A stretch of DNA of 64,000 bases from Aggregicoccus sp. 17bor-14 (GTDB taxonomy: Bacteria; Myxococcota; Myxococcia; Myxococcales; Myxococcaceae): NCBI RefSeq assembly GCF_009659535.1, contig NZ_VJZZ01000003.1, positions 62,001-126,000 of the forward strand. The letters are read 5' to 3'. How positions within the stretch are numbered: position 1 is the stretch's first letter; each line of letters begins with the position of its first letter. A program made the position numbers and the translations under genes. Under the pieces are notes generated by a model, which had not been told where the DNA came from, searched no databases, and saw only the letters and a program-made list of their open reading frames with translations. Shown in pieces: positions 16,938 to 25,761 of the stretch.

Positions 16938-16988
16938 GCGGGCGGAGATAGCACCGGGCCTCGGGACGGCACAGGAATGAAGCCTCTT

Positions 16989-17024
16989 CCCTCACCCCGA
17001 CCCTCGCCCAGAGGGAGAGGGAGG
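16989..17024 (+). repeat. Dispersed intergenic palindrome, copy B
   Basis: It reads CCCTCACCCCGACCCT then CGCCCAGAGGGAGAGGG. It sits in the 93-base space between the ABC-2 permease stop and the MBL hydrolase start, and it matches copies A and C. Confidence 0.7.
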
Positions 17025-17030
17025 ACGCGG

Positions 17031-17819
17031 TCAGCTGCTCGCGCTCGTGTAGCGCCCGATGCTGCGCAGCCACACGCGGCGGCTGAGCCACGAGAAGGCC
17101 AGCGAGCCCACCACCGCCACCACCAGCGAGCGCGGCGGGAGCCGACCCAGCAGCGCCTGCGCCGGATAGGTGGTCATCAGCGCGAGCGGGATGACGAAGG
17201 TGAACACCACCGACAGCACCCCGCGGAACACGGTGGAGGGCCAGCGCGCCGCATCGAAGATGGAGGTGAAGAAGTAGGTCAGGTTGTCCACCTTCACCAC
17301 GTAGAAGGCCGCGCTGATGGTGAGGATCCACAGGGAGTAGAGCAGCAGCACGCTCGCGCACAGCAGCACCAGCGACTCCAGGATGCCGAGCGCGGACGGC
17401 AGCCGCCCCAGCCGCGCGAACGCATACGCGAAGAGCCCCAGCGCCGCGACGCCGTTGATGGCGCGCCAGGGCAGGAAGCGCGAGGTGGAGACGAGGAACT
17501 GCGCGTCCGCGGGCTTGAGCAGCACGAAGTCCAGCGTGCCCTTGCGGATGTGCTCCACCACCCCCGCGAGCCCCGGGTTGATCGCGCCCTCGAGGATGCC
17601 CTGCAGCAGCGTGAACCAGCCGATGACCAGCAGCGCCTCGCCGAAGCTCCAGCCCGGGATGCTCTGCTCGCCGCGGTAGACCACGAAGAGCGGCGCGAGC
17701 GCCGTGCCCATCCAGAAGAGGCTGATGACGCCGTCGATGAGGAAGTCGCCGCGGTACTGCATGGCGAGCAGGCTGCTCGCGCGAAGCTGCACACCGAAGA
17801 GGCGGAGGTAGCGCTGCAT
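17031..17819 (-). CDS. ABC-2 type exporter permease (second membrane subunit)
   Basis: The product has 262 residues with about six transmembrane helices (segments near 20-45, 55-80, 110-130, 140-165, 170-195 and 225-245). It fits the paired uncharacterised ABC-2 permeases found with an ATPase of the COG4586 type. It is the last gene of a three-gene unit, starting 4 bases after the first permease stop. The substrate is unknown; related systems export drugs, lipids or polysaccharide. Confidence 0.82.
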   Translation of the reverse strand: MQRYLRLFGVQLRASSLLAMQYRGDFLIDGVISLFWMGTALAPLFVVYRGEQSIPGWSFGEALLVIGWFTLLQGILEGAINPGLAGVVEHIRKGTLDFVLLKPADAQFLVSTSRFLPWRAINGVAALGLFAYAFARLGRLPSALGILESLVLLCASVLLLYSLWILTISAAFYVVKVDNLTYFFTSIFDAARWPSTVFRGVLSVVFTFVIPLALMTTYPAQALLGRLPPRSLVVAVVGSLAFSWLSRRVWLRSIGRYTSASS

Positions 17820-17823
17820 CCGT

Positions 17824-18627
17824 CTAACCCCCGTACGCCGCGAAGCGCTTGAGCCCGCGGCGCCACAGCACTGTGCACAGCCCCGCCATCAGCGCCACCC
17901 ACAGCCACTGCCGCGCGAGCAGCGCCGCCGACTCGCCGAACCCGTGCGCCCCGGTGAGCAGCTCCACCGGGAGCCCGATCTGGTAGCGGAAGGGCAGCCA
18001 GTCCGCGAGCACCCGCAGCGGCGTGGGGAACACCTCCAGCGGGTAGAGGTAGCCCGAGAGCACGAAGAAGAGCGCGAGCCACACGTCCATCACCTTGGTG
18101 CTGCTCTCCATGTAGAGCGCGAGCGTGCCGATGGCCACGTTGGCGAAGAAGGTGATGAGCCAGCCGCCCAGCAGCGCCACGAGGAAGAGCCCCCAGCCCC
18201 ACGCGTGCGCGGGCACCGCCCTGCCCCCCACCGCGAAGACGCTGAAGAGCAGCACCGGCACCGCCACGATGAGCCGCAGCGGCACCGCCGCCAGGTTCTC
18301 CGCCGCGTAGGCCCACAGCGGGCTCACCGGGCGCAGGAGGCGCATCGCGAGCGTGCCCTGGCGCACCTCGAAGTTCATCTGCCACGCGGCCCAGGCGCCG
18401 GTGAGCTGGCGCACCACGAAGGTGGCGAGGAAGTAGCCCACGAAGTCCTTGCCGCCGAAGCGCCCCACCGGGCTCACCCGCGCCACCTCCGTCCACAGCG
18501 CCATCATCACGAAGGGCATGGTGGTGCTGAGCACCCAGATGAAGAGCTCGGCGCGGTAGGCCACCGCCTCGCTGAAGCCGATGCGCAGCATCGTCGGGAA
18601 GGCACGCACCGTGCTGCGCACGCTCAT
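17824..18627 (-). CDS. ABC-2 type exporter permease (first membrane subunit)
   Basis: The product has 267 residues from ATG 18627, which overlaps the ATPase stop (ATGA). About six transmembrane helices are visible (FIWVLSTTMPFVMMALW, LIVAVPVLLFSVFAV, GWGLFLVALLGGWLITFF and others). It is a partner of the second permease at 17031, and the two probably form a heterodimeric channel driven by the ATPase. Confidence 0.85.
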   Translation of the reverse strand: MSVRSTVRAFPTMLRIGFSEAVAYRAELFIWVLSTTMPFVMMALWTEVARVSPVGRFGGKDFVGYFLATFVVRQLTGAWAAWQMNFEVRQGTLAMRLLRPVSPLWAYAAENLAAVPLRLIVAVPVLLFSVFAVGGRAVPAHAWGWGLFLVALLGGWLITFFANVAIGTLALYMESSTKVMDVWLALFFVLSGYLYPLEVFPTPLRVLADWLPFRYQIGLPVELLTGAHGFGESAALLARQWLWVALMAGLCTVLWRRGLKRFAAYGG

Positions 18628-19640
18628 GCCACCTCCGCCGAGGACTCCGCCGGCGCTGCGAGCCGGGCCGCGCGGTTCTGGGAGAACAGCTCGCTCATCA
18701 CCTCCTCGAGCGGGGCGTTCTCCACGGTGAGGTCCAGCACCGGCAGCTGCCCCAGGGCGCGCGCCACGGTGGCGTTCACCGCCTCCTGGGACACCTGCAG
18801 CACCGCCATGCCGGCCTCGTGCGTCACCACCTTGCCCAGGGGCGCGAGCGCGGCCGCGTCCACCTCGCGCTCGAGCCGCAGCACCACCCGCTTCTCCGGC
18901 CGCACGCGCTGGGCGAGCGCCTCCAGGCCGCCATCGTAGGAGAGCTGCCCCTTGTCGATGACGACCACCCGCGGGCACAGCGCCGCCACGTCGTCCATGT
19001 AGTGGCTGGTGAGGATGAGCGTCGCGCCGGTGCTCTCGTTGTAGGCCTTGATGAAGCGGCGCATCGTCACCTGCATGCTCACGTCCAGGCCGATGGTGGG
19101 CTCGTCCAGGAAGAGCACCTTGGGGCGGTGGATGAGGGCCGCCGCGAGCTCGCACTTCATGCGCTCGCCGAGGCTGAGCTGGCGGGTGGGCTTGCCGATG
19201 AGGTCTCCCAGCTCGAGCAGCCCCACCAGCTCGTCCACCGTGCGCCGGTACTGCGCCATGGGCACGTCGTAGATGGCGCGGTTGAGCTCGAAGGTCTCGC
19301 TGGGGGGCAGGTCCCAGAGCAGCTGCTGCTTCTGGCCCATCACCAGCATGATCTTCTTGAGGAAGGCGTCTTCGCGGTGGCGCGGCACGTGGCCGTCCAC
19401 CCGCACCTCGCCCTCCGAGGGGTGCAGGAGCCCCGAGAGCACCTTGAGCGTGGTGGTCTTCCCGGCGCCGTTGGGCCCCAGGAAGCCCACCCGCTCGCCG
19501 GGGCGGATGTCGAAGCTGATGCCATCCACCGCCTTGACGGTGGTGTAGTCGCGGTGGACCAACGAGCGCAGGGCCGCCTTGAGGCCAGGCGGGCGCTTGT
19601 GGACCTGATAGTGCTTGCGCAGGCCTTTGACGGAGATCAT
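18624..19640 (-). CDS. ABC-2 exporter ATPase
   Basis: The product has 338 residues with a full nucleotide-binding domain: Walker A GPNGAGKTT, Q-loop QKQQLL, signature LSLGE (with RMKCELAAAL), Walker B VLFLDEPTIGLD and the switch His in LTSHYMDD. The segment RSLVHRDYTTVKAVDGISF before Walker A and the C-terminal extension (about 245-338) fit the COG4586 exporter group. It drives the two permeases encoded just downstream with overlapping or near-contiguous starts. The gene is divergent from the Rsm22-type methyltransferase, 65 bases away. Confidence 0.9.
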   Translation of the reverse strand: MISVKGLRKHYQVHKRPPGLKAALRSLVHRDYTTVKAVDGISFDIRPGERVGFLGPNGAGKTTTLKVLSGLLHPSEGEVRVDGHVPRHREDAFLKKIMLVMGQKQQLLWDLPPSETFELNRAIYDVPMAQYRRTVDELVGLLELGDLIGKPTRQLSLGERMKCELAAALIHRPKVLFLDEPTIGLDVSMQVTMRRFIKAYNESTGATLILTSHYMDDVAALCPRVVVIDKGQLSYDGGLEALAQRVRPEKRVVLRLEREVDAAALAPLGKVVTHEAGMAVLQVSQEAVNATVARALGQLPVLDLTVENAPLEEVMSELFSQNRAARLAAPAESSAEVA

Positions 19641-19705
19641 GAGCGTGCGTGGGTTTAACGCGGTCGGCCCCTCCGGGCGACCCCAGTTTCGTGAGCGATT
19701 GACGG

Positions 19706-20872
19706 ATGAGTGACGCGTACGCCAGAGACCTCGAGCGCTGGATGCCCCGGCTGATCGCCGTGTGGCGCGCGCAGCGCAAGCAGAAGGGCTCGGCCGAGCT
19801 CCCCGAGACCCGCCTCACCCCCCAGGAGGTGCGGGAGGTGGCGGCCGGGGTGAAGCAGCTGTCCATGGGGCTCACCCGCGAGCGCCAGCTCGCCGGCGCC
19901 CGCTACATGGACGACCCGAAGCTCCTGGGCGCCTACCTGCTCTTCTACTGGCCCGTCTCCTATGCCCAGGCGCGCCAGGCCCTGGGGGAGCTGCCCAGCC
20001 GCCCCCGCAGCGTGCTGGACCTGGGCAGCGGCCCCGGACCCCTCGCCTTTGCGGCGATGGACGCGGGCGCCTCCGAGGTGACGGCGGCGGACCGCAGCAA
20101 GCCCGCGCTCACGCTCGCGCGCGCCCTCGCGCTGGAGGCGGGCGAGGCGCTGGCCACGCGCGACTGGGACCCGCTCAAGAAGAGCCCGCTGCCCGAGGGC
20201 CAGTTCGACCTCATCACCCTGGGCCACGTGCTCAACGAGCTGTACGGCACGGGGGACGGCGCCACGAACCCGCGCGCCGCGCTGCTCGAGAGCGTGCTGG
20301 AGCGGGTGAAGAAGGGCGGCAGCCTGCTCATCCTCGAGCCCGCGCTGCGCGAGACGAGCCGCGGCCTGCTCAAGGTGCGCGACGTGCTCGTGGCCAAGGG
20401 CTACGCGGTGCGCGCCCCCTGCATGTTCCGCGGCCCCTGCCAGGCGCTGGTGAAGGAGACGGACTGGTGCCACGCGGAGCGCGCCTGGCCGATGCCGCGG
20501 GTGGTGGAGGAGCTCGCGCGCGCGGCGAGCCTGCACAAGGAGAGCCTCAAGATGAGCTACCTCGTCCTCGCGCCGAAGGGCGAGGCGTGGGCGGAGCCTC
20601 CCTCCGGGCGGCTCTTTCGCATCGTGTCCGAGTCGCTCGAGGGCAAGGGGCGCCAGCGCTACATGGGCTGCGGCCCGGAAGGCCGCGTGGGGCTCGCGCT
20701 GCAGGAGCGGCACAAGAACGAGCAGAACGCCCCTTTCTTCAAGCTGCAGCGCGGCGACGTCATCTCCGTCACCGAGACCGAGCCCAAGGGGGATGGCCTC
20801 GGCCTGAGCGACAAGAGCGAGGTGCGCGTCGTCGCCCCGGCGGGCCGCGGCGTGCCGCCGTTCAAGCCCTGA
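19706..20872 (+). CDS. Rsm22-type methyltransferase with Fe-S cysteines
   Basis: The product has 388 residues. A helical N-region leads into a class I SAM-binding fold with motif I LDLGSGPGPLAFAAMDAG. Downstream are Cys239, Cys245 and Cys255 (CMFRGPC, then DWC) and Cys322 (MGCGPEG), the spacing seen in Rsm22/METTL17 proteins, where four cysteines bind an iron-sulfur cluster. These proteins associate with the small ribosomal subunit. Bacterial members are of uncertain role, and the RNA target cannot be read from the sequence. It lies alone between the ABC exporter and metNIQ. Confidence 0.82.
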   Translation: MSDAYARDLERWMPRLIAVWRAQRKQKGSAELPETRLTPQEVREVAAGVKQLSMGLTRERQLAGARYMDDPKLLGAYLLFYWPVSYAQARQALGELPSRPRSVLDLGSGPGPLAFAAMDAGASEVTAADRSKPALTLARALALEAGEALATRDWDPLKKSPLPEGQFDLITLGHVLNELYGTGDGATNPRAALLESVLERVKKGGSLLILEPALRETSRGLLKVRDVLVAKGYAVRAPCMFRGPCQALVKETDWCHAERAWPMPRVVEELARAASLHKESLKMSYLVLAPKGEAWAEPPSGRLFRIVSESLEGKGRQRYMGCGPEGRVGLALQERHKNEQNAPFFKLQRGDVISVTETEPKGDGLGLSDKSEVRVVAPAGRGVPPFKP

Positions 20873-21079
20873 GTCCTCCCATTCATGCGCTCCAGTAGCG
20901 CTGCGCACAGTCCCGCCCCCACTTCGCTTTGACTCCGCGCGGCGCGGCCGACAACTCTGACCCCTCCCATTCCGACGGCGCAGCGCCTCCCCGGCCTCCC
21001 CCTGCGACCGCGTTGACCACAGGCTCCCCGAGCAGCGCACGGGCCTGCGGGCGGGTGGAGGCCGGCGTGGTCGTGGCGT

Positions 21080-22084
21080 GTGATCGAGCTTCAGGATGTC
21101 CACAAGGTGTACCGGCAGGACGGCCGAGAGGTGGCTGCCCTGCAGGGGGTCTCGCTGCAGGTGCGGGCGGGTGAGGTGTTCGGAGTGCTCGGCCAGAGTG
21201 GCGCGGGCAAGAGCACGCTCATCCGCTGTGTGAACCTGCTCGAGCGGCCCAGCGCGGGAAGCGTGCGGGTGGAGGGGCGCGACCTGCTCTCGCTCAGCCC
21301 GGCCCAGCTGCGTGAGGCGCGGCAGGGAATCGGGATGATCTTCCAGCACTTCAACCTCTTCGGCTCGCAGACGGTGGCCGGCAACGTGGCCTACCCGCTG
21401 GAGGTGGCGGGCTGGGACAAGGCGCGCATCCGCGCGCGCGTGGCCGAGCTGCTCGAGCTGGTGGGGCTCCAGGACAAGGCACAGAGCTACCCGGCGCAGA
21501 TCTCGGGCGGACAGAAGCAGCGCGTGGGCATCGCGCGGGCGCTCGCGGCGGGGCCGCGGCTGCTGCTCTCGGACGAGGCGACGAGCGCGCTGGACCCCGA
21601 GACCACGCGCTCCGTGCTGCAGCTGTTGCGCGACATCAACCGCCGCCTCGGCGTCACGGTGCTGCTCATCACCCACCAGATGGAGGTGGTGAAGGCCATC
21701 TGTGACTCGGTGGCGGTGCTGGAGCGGGGCCGCGCCGTGGAGCAGGGCCCGGTGCTCGAGCTCATCAGCCGCCCCGGCACGCGGCTGCACGAGCTGTGCT
21801 ACCCGCCCTTCGCCGCGCGCGACTGGCAGGTGCGCGAGGGCGGGCGCCTCGTCGGCGTGTCCTTCGTGGGCGAGCGCGCGACCCAGCCGGTGGTGACGAC
21901 GATGGCGCGCCGCTACGGCGTGGACGCGAACCTGCTGGAGGGCTCGCTCGAGCGCGTGGGCGACGCGCGCATCGGCCGGCTCCTCTTCGAGCTGCACGGC
22001 GCCCCCGAGGCGGTGGACGCGGCGCTCGGCTTCCTGCGCGAGCAGGGCCTGACTCCAGAGCCTCTGGAGGCGCTCACCCCATGA
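21080..22084 (+). CDS. metN: D-/L-methionine ABC importer ATPase
   Basis: The product has 334 residues. Walker A is GQSGAGKST, the signature ISGGQKQRVGIARAL and Walker B LLLSDEATSALD, with switch His in LITHQ. The C-terminal part (about 260-334) fits the NIL regulatory domain that binds methionine and inhibits transport in MetN. The start is GTG with no clear ribosome site. The stop overlaps the metI start (ATGA). The 207-base upstream space holds no SAM riboswitch that could be recognised. Confidence 0.93.
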   Translation: MIELQDVHKVYRQDGREVAALQGVSLQVRAGEVFGVLGQSGAGKSTLIRCVNLLERPSAGSVRVEGRDLLSLSPAQLREARQGIGMIFQHFNLFGSQTVAGNVAYPLEVAGWDKARIRARVAELLELVGLQDKAQSYPAQISGGQKQRVGIARALAAGPRLLLSDEATSALDPETTRSVLQLLRDINRRLGVTVLLITHQMEVVKAICDSVAVLERGRAVEQGPVLELISRPGTRLHELCYPPFAARDWQVREGGRLVGVSFVGERATQPVVTTMARRYGVDANLLEGSLERVGDARIGRLLFELHGAPEAVDAALGFLREQGLTPEPLEALTP

Positions 22085-22761
22085 ACGCCCAGCTGCTGCA
22101 GTCCCTGTGGGTGGCCACGGGGGAGACCCTGTACATGACGCTCGCCGCGGCGCTGCTGGTGCTGCTGCTGGGCGTGCCGCTCGGCGTGCTGCTGGTGGTG
22201 ACGGACCGCGGCGGCCTGTGGGAGCGCCCGGCGCTCGCGCGCGCGCTGGGCACGGCGGTGAACGTGGGGCGCTCGGTGCCCTTCATCATCCTGATGGTGG
22301 CGATCGTCCCGCTCACGCGCCTGCTGGTGGGCACCACCATCGGCACCACGGCGGCGATCGTGCCGCTGGTGGTGGCGGCGATTCCCTTCATGGGGCGCAT
22401 CGTGGAGCAGAGCCTGCGCGAGGTGGAGCACGGCAAGGTGGAGGCCGCGGTGGCGATGGGCTCCACGCACCGCCAGGTCATCCTGCGCGTGCTCATCCCG
22501 GAGGCCCTGCCCTCGCTCATCCGCGGCGTCGCGCTGATGGTGATCAGCCTGCTGGGCTACAGCGCCATGGCGGGCGCGGTCGGAGGCGGAGGCCTCGGCG
22601 ACCTCGCGGTGAAGTACGGCTACATGCGCTTTCGCACCGACGTGATGCTCGGCTGCCTCGTGGTGCTGCTGGTGCTGGTGCAGGGGGTGCAGCTCGTCGG
22701 TGACGGGCTCGCCTCCCGCTTCGACCGCAGCGCCCGCCGCAGCGCGCGCAGCGACTCCTGA
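22081..22761 (+). CDS. metI: Methionine ABC importer permease
   Basis: The product has 226 residues, with about five transmembrane helices and the conserved coupling loop EAAVAMGSTHRQVILRVLIPEALPSLIRG. Length and pattern fit MetI. It forms the membrane channel with MetN. It overlaps metN by 4 bases and is followed by metQ after 28 bases. Confidence 0.93.
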   Translation: MNAQLLQSLWVATGETLYMTLAAALLVLLLGVPLGVLLVVTDRGGLWERPALARALGTAVNVGRSVPFIILMVAIVPLTRLLVGTTIGTTAAIVPLVVAAIPFMGRIVEQSLREVEHGKVEAAVAMGSTHRQVILRVLIPEALPSLIRGVALMVISLLGYSAMAGAVGGGGLGDLAVKYGYMRFRTDVMLGCLVVLLVLVQGVQLVGDGLASRFDRSARRSARSDS

Positions 22762-22789
22762 TCCTTCCTTCCCTCCCGGAGCACCTTCG

Positions 22790-23599
22790 ATGACGTCTTC
22801 TCGCCTCGTCTCCCGCTTCCTCGTCACCCTGCTGCTGGGCCTCTCCGCCTGCAAGAAGCCCGAGGCCGCGGGGCACACGCTGAAGGTGGGCGTGAACCCC
22901 GTGCCGCACGGGGAGATCCTGCGCGAGGCGGCGAAGCTCGTGGAGAAGCAGGGCCTGCACGTGGAGATCGTGGAGTTCACCGACTACGTGCAGCCGAATA
23001 TCGCGCTCACCGACGGGCAGCTGGACGCGAACTACTTCCAGCACGTGCCGTACATGGAGCGCTTCGCGCAGGACCGCAAGCTCGCGCTGCAGAGCGTGGG
23101 CGCGGTGCATCTGGAGCCGCTCGCGCTCTACTCCACGAAGTACGCGAAGCTGGAGGAGCTGCCCGAGGGCGCGCGCGTCACGATTCCGGCGGACCCCACC
23201 AACGCGGGGCGCGCGCTGCACCTGCTCGCCGAGCAGGGCCTGCTCACCCTGCGCGACGGCGTGGGCGTGGGCGCCACCGTGCAGGACGTGGTGGGCAACC
23301 CGCGCAAGCTCGAGCTGCGCGAGATCGACGCGGAGCAGCAGCCGCGCACGCTCGAGGACGTGGCGGCGGCCGTCATCAACGGCAACTACTTCCTCGAGGC
23401 GCAGAAGAACCTGCACCTGGACGCGAAGGTGCTCGCGCGCGAGGCCGCGCAGGGCAACCCGTACGCGAACGTGCTCGCGGTGCGAAAGGGCGACGCGCAG
23501 CGCCCCGAGGTGCAGCAGCTGCTCAAGGCCCTGCAGTCCCCCGAGGTGCGCCAGTTCATCGAGCGCACCTACGGCGGCGCCGTGACCCCCGCATTCTGA
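22790..23599 (+). CDS. metQ: Methionine-binding lipoprotein
   Basis: The product has 269 residues from ATG 22790, chosen because it gives a normal lipoprotein signal. The lipobox LSAC gives lipidated Cys21. The NLPA/MetQ pattern includes VGVNPVPHGEILREA, FTDYVQPNIAL and the YFQHVPYM region. It captures methionine in the periplasm and delivers it to MetNI. It is the last gene of metNIQ. Confidence 0.93.
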   Translation: MTSSRLVSRFLVTLLLGLSACKKPEAAGHTLKVGVNPVPHGEILREAAKLVEKQGLHVEIVEFTDYVQPNIALTDGQLDANYFQHVPYMERFAQDRKLALQSVGAVHLEPLALYSTKYAKLEELPEGARVTIPADPTNAGRALHLLAEQGLLTLRDGVGVGATVQDVVGNPRKLELREIDAEQQPRTLEDVAAAVINGNYFLEAQKNLHLDAKVLAREAAQGNPYANVLAVRKGDAQRPEVQQLLKALQSPEVRQFIERTYGGAVTPAF

Positions 23600-23605
23600 G
23601 GCCCG

Positions 23606-23788
23606 TCAGCGCGGCATCGGCACTTGCGGGCGCAGCAGGAGCTCGGTCATCGCCCGGAACGCGCGCACCCCGTCGCGCGCAGCGCGCAGCGGGGACACGG
23701 TGAGCAGGCTCACCTGGGCGCGCAGCACGCGCAGCCGCGGCAGGCGGCGGCGGGAGCGTGGGTGGTTCACCAGCAGGGCGACGTTCAT
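23606..23788 (-). CDS. Small basic protein, 60 residues
   Basis: ATG 23788 is preceded by an excellent ribosome site (AAAGGAG, 7 bases before the start), which supports a real gene. The product is Arg/Leu-rich and very basic (SRRRLPRLRVLRAQ), with no membrane segment and no known family. It converges with metQ 6 bases away. A longer frame starts at 23836 but has no ribosome site. Confidence 0.5.
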   Translation of the reverse strand: MNVALLVNHPRSRRRLPRLRVLRAQVSLLTVSPLRAARDGVRAFRAMTELLLRPQVPMPR

Positions 23789-23977
23789 GTGCGGGCTCCT
23801 TTGCGGGACGCACCCACCCTGCACCCACCGCGCCACAGGTCCATGGACGCCCTGTCAAACTCCGGTGAACACCTGCGGGCGCTCGGCGGGCCCGGCGGGC
23901 GAGCCTGCGAGCAGCCCCGGTAACACTCGCGCGGGACTGCGCTGGCCTCCCGCGCCGCAGTGCGCTGCGCTGGGACC

Positions 23978-24349
23978 ATGAAGCAGGCCTTTCGCCAATT
24001 CGCAGACCGGACGGCCCTCATCGCGGGCTCGCCCTGGACCTTTCTCACGATGGTGGTGCTCACGGGCGTGTGGTTGGTGTGCGGGCCCCTCTTCGGGTTC
24101 TCGGACACCTGGCAGCTGACGATGAACACGCTCGCGTCCCAGCTCACCTTCCTCGTGGCCTTCCTGCTGCAGAACACGCAGAACCGGGACACGCGCGCGC
24201 TGCACCTGAAGCTGGACGAGCTCCTGCGCGCGGTGGACGGCGCGCGCCCCGCGCTCATCAACCTCGAGCGCCTGAGCGACGCGGAGCTGGATCGGCTGCA
24301 GGAGGAGTTCGAGCGGGTGCGCCGGGGCCGTCCGGTCGCCGGACCCTAG
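23978..24349 (+). CDS. Small membrane protein of the low-affinity iron permease type
   Basis: The product has 123 residues from ATG 23978. Two transmembrane helices (about 20-40, LTMVVLTGVWLVCGPLFG; about 50-70, TLASQLTFLVAFLLQ) precede a charged helix with DTRALHLKLDELLRAV, a layout seen in the bacterial low-affinity iron permease family (PF04120). The pattern QNTQNRDTRALHLKLDEL is characteristic. Iron transport by bacterial members is not well proven, so the name marks the family only. It converges with the Eis-like gene. Confidence 0.75.
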   Translation: MKQAFRQFADRTALIAGSPWTFLTMVVLTGVWLVCGPLFGFSDTWQLTMNTLASQLTFLVAFLLQNTQNRDTRALHLKLDELLRAVDGARPALINLERLSDAELDRLQEEFERVRRGRPVAGP

Positions 24350-24356
24350 CGGGCAC

Positions 24357-25541
24357 CTAGAACATGTCCGTCATGGTGGGCGCGGGCCCCGCGAAGAGCG
24401 CGGTGGCCTGCGCGAGCGAGCCCTCGTCCGCCTCGAGCGCGCCCACGGCCTGCAGCGCCGCGGGCGAGAGGTGCCCCGTGTAGAGCGGCGCGAGCGCGCG
24501 CACATCCAAGCGCAGCCGACCTTCCCCGCCGGGTCGCACGCGCGCCGTACCGTCCTCCACCTCCAGCAGGAAGCGCCCGCTGTTGTGCGGCAGCAGCGCG
24601 TCCTCCACCTCCAGGTGCAGGCTCGCACGCGCGGCCGCGGGGTAGCCGCGCGCCACCAGCGCCGCCGGCACGTCCAGCAGCCGCACCATCCACTGGAACA
24701 CCAGCTTCACCTGCAGGCTCTGCTCCTCGAGCAGCAGCAGCATCGGGTCCTGCGGCCCTGCGTGCCACACCACGTCGCGCGCGAGCGAGCGGTGGTCGCC
24801 GAGGAAGCTCAGGAGCCTGCGCGCGGCGCGCGGCGTGAGGGCCACCAGGTCCGGCAACGCGAGCTCCTGGGTGAGGTCCGCCTGGCGCCGGCGCGTGAGG
24901 TAGAGGTAGCCCTCCACCTGGCTCCCGTCCTCCACGAGGTAGCCGTACGCCGTCTCGCCGCGTGGGTGCAGCACGCGGTTCCACACGTAGTCGCCGCGAT
25001 CCAACAGGCCCGGGCGCAGCTGCGCGTGGCGGCGGTAGGCCGCCTGTACCGCCAGGGCGTCCGCGGGCGCGATGGGGCGCAGCGTGAGGGCGCGCTCGCG
25101 CAAGGCGAGCGCGGAGCCCGGCACCCGCACCTCGAAGCGCGAGCCGGCCACCTCGAAGCCCACCCGGCGGTACAGCGGCTGGGTCGCGGGGTAGAGCGTG
25201 GCGAGCGGCACACCGCGCGCGTGCAGCTCGCGCAGGCCCGCCTGCATGAGGCGCGTGGCTGCGCCGCGCCCGCGGTGCGCCGGCGCGACGCCCACCCCGG
25301 CGATGCCGGTCGTCGGCACGCGCCGCCCGCCGAACCACTGCCCCATGTGCACGTAGAGCAGCGTCGCCGCCACCTCGCCCCGCTCGCGCAGCACCCGCAC
25401 GTGCGAGAGCCCCGACTTCTCCAGCCACGCGGGGCCCTCTGCCGGCGCGAGCGCGAAGGACTGGGCCACCACGTCCCCGGCCGCAAGCAGCTCCCGGTCA
25501 CGGTCGAGGGGGCCGAAGTCGACGGAGGGGGACAGGGTCAC
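24357..25541 (-). CDS. Eis-like GNAT N-acetyltransferase
   Basis: The product has 394 residues, GTG start at 25541. The first GNAT domain has VGVAPAHRGRGAATRLM, the acetyl-CoA-binding motif A (V-x-P-x-x-R-G-x-G-x-A/S). A second GNAT-like domain follows, then a C-terminal SCP2-like region, as in Eis/DUF4111-type enzymes. The protein ends in a bare carboxylate (TMTDMF), which in Eis proteins serves as the catalytic base. Eis enzymes acetylate amines on many molecules, including aminoglycosides; the natural substrate here is unknown. Confidence 0.85.
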   Translation of the reverse strand: MTLSPSVDFGPLDRDRELLAAGDVVAQSFALAPAEGPAWLEKSGLSHVRVLRERGEVAATLLYVHMGQWFGGRRVPTTGIAGVGVAPAHRGRGAATRLMQAGLRELHARGVPLATLYPATQPLYRRVGFEVAGSRFEVRVPGSALALRERALTLRPIAPADALAVQAAYRRHAQLRPGLLDRGDYVWNRVLHPRGETAYGYLVEDGSQVEGYLYLTRRRQADLTQELALPDLVALTPRAARRLLSFLGDHRSLARDVVWHAGPQDPMLLLLEEQSLQVKLVFQWMVRLLDVPAALVARGYPAAARASLHLEVEDALLPHNSGRFLLEVEDGTARVRPGGEGRLRLDVRALAPLYTGHLSPAALQAVGALEADEGSLAQATALFAGPAPTMTDMF

Positions 25542-25598
25542 GCGCAGGCTCCCGGGCAGAGGCGGGCGAGCCTAGGGCATGCCGGGGCGCGAAGGGGT

Positions 25599-25728
25599 GC
25601 CGTGATGCCGCCTGCCCCCCGGGGGTGGGGCCGGGTGGACGAAGGGCCCCCGGCTGCGCGCGCAGCACGTCGCGCTCGAGCTCTCGCGCTCGGAGCTCGG
25701 CGGGCTGCAGGTGGAGTTCCTCGGCTGA
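25599..25728 (+). pseudogene. Possible 3' remnant of a protein-coding gene
   Basis: Between in-frame stops lies a 42-codon stretch ending KGPRLRAQHVALELSRSEL then GGLQVEFLG, which looks protein-like and ends in a TGA at 25726-25728. It has no start codon, because the frame opens right after a TGA. It may be the tail of a gene lost by deletion. Codon use is as GC-rich as its surroundings, so chance cannot be excluded. Confidence 0.25.
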
Positions 25729-25761
25729 CCCGGCGCGGGCGGGACGCGCTATAGCGTGGGG

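Noticed and set aside
20873-21079. SAM riboswitch before metN
   Set aside because: No conserved SAM-I or SAM-II core was found in the 207 bases.
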